From: Porticoccaceae bacterium
Lineage (GTDB): Bacteria > Pseudomonadota > Gammaproteobacteria > Pseudomonadales > Porticoccaceae
DNA length: 6,353 nucleotides
Direction: 5' to 3'
Assembly (NCBI GenBank): GCA_002701765.1
Contig: NZXB01000038.1
Coordinates: 1 to 6,353, forward strand
The stretch's first letter is position 1; every line of letters begins with the position of its first letter. Below are positions 6,348 to 6,353 of this stretch, in pieces. A program made the translations under genes and the position numbers. The notes under the pieces are model-generated. The model was given only the letters and a program-made list of their open reading frames with translations, was not told the DNA's origin and made no database searches.

Positions 6348-6353
6348 ACAAAA

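Overview
The window holds a cut-off gene, a fused folate-branch gene and a compact three-gene sugar operon. It looks like chromosomal DNA from a Gram-negative bacterium, most likely a marine or halotolerant gammaproteobacterium. This guess rests on gene content: a glucosylglycerate (GG) synthesis set next to a GH13_18 phosphorylase, and a fused PabB-PabC. Base composition is moderately AT-rich by eye and similar throughout. I see no transposase, integrase, tRNA, rRNA, CRISPR array or tandem repeat.

Layout from left to right. (1) Positions 1-258, + strand: the C-terminal part of a short-chain dehydrogenase/reductase, cut by the window edge. (2) Positions 259-524: a 266-nt intergenic stretch with a 12-bp perfect palindrome and a possible 13-codon leader ORF (483-524). 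The leader has a good Shine-Dalgarno sequence, and its stop directly abuts the next start codon. (3) Positions 525-2243, + strand: a fusion of aminodeoxychorismate synthase component I (PabB) and aminodeoxychorismate lyase (PabC), making p-aminobenzoate for folate. (4) Positions 6134 down to 2254, - strand: three tightly packed genes in transcription order, namely a HAD phosphatase of the mannosyl/glucosyl-3-phosphoglycerate phosphatase type, a GT81-type glucosyl-3-phosphoglycerate synthase, and a GH13_18 phosphorylase. Gaps are 12 nt and then a 4-nt ATGA overlap. (5) Positions 6135-6353: a 219-nt probable divergent control region with two operator-like palindromes. A ribosome binding site at the right edge implies a + strand gene starting just beyond the window.

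The three minus-strand genes form a closed route. The synthase joins an activated glucose (NDP-glucose) to 3-phosphoglycerate, the phosphatase releases the compatible solute glucosylglycerate, and the phosphorylase can split it with phosphate into glucose-1-phosphate and glycerate. Building and recovering the solute from one translationally coupled operon is the most interesting system here. The enzyme families are known, so the novelty lies in arrangement and control rather than in new protein families. The glucosylglycerate specificity of the GH13_18 enzyme is inferred from its neighbours and length; its family also contains sucrose phosphorylases. The operon converges on pabBC with only 10 nt between the stop codons and no visible terminator.
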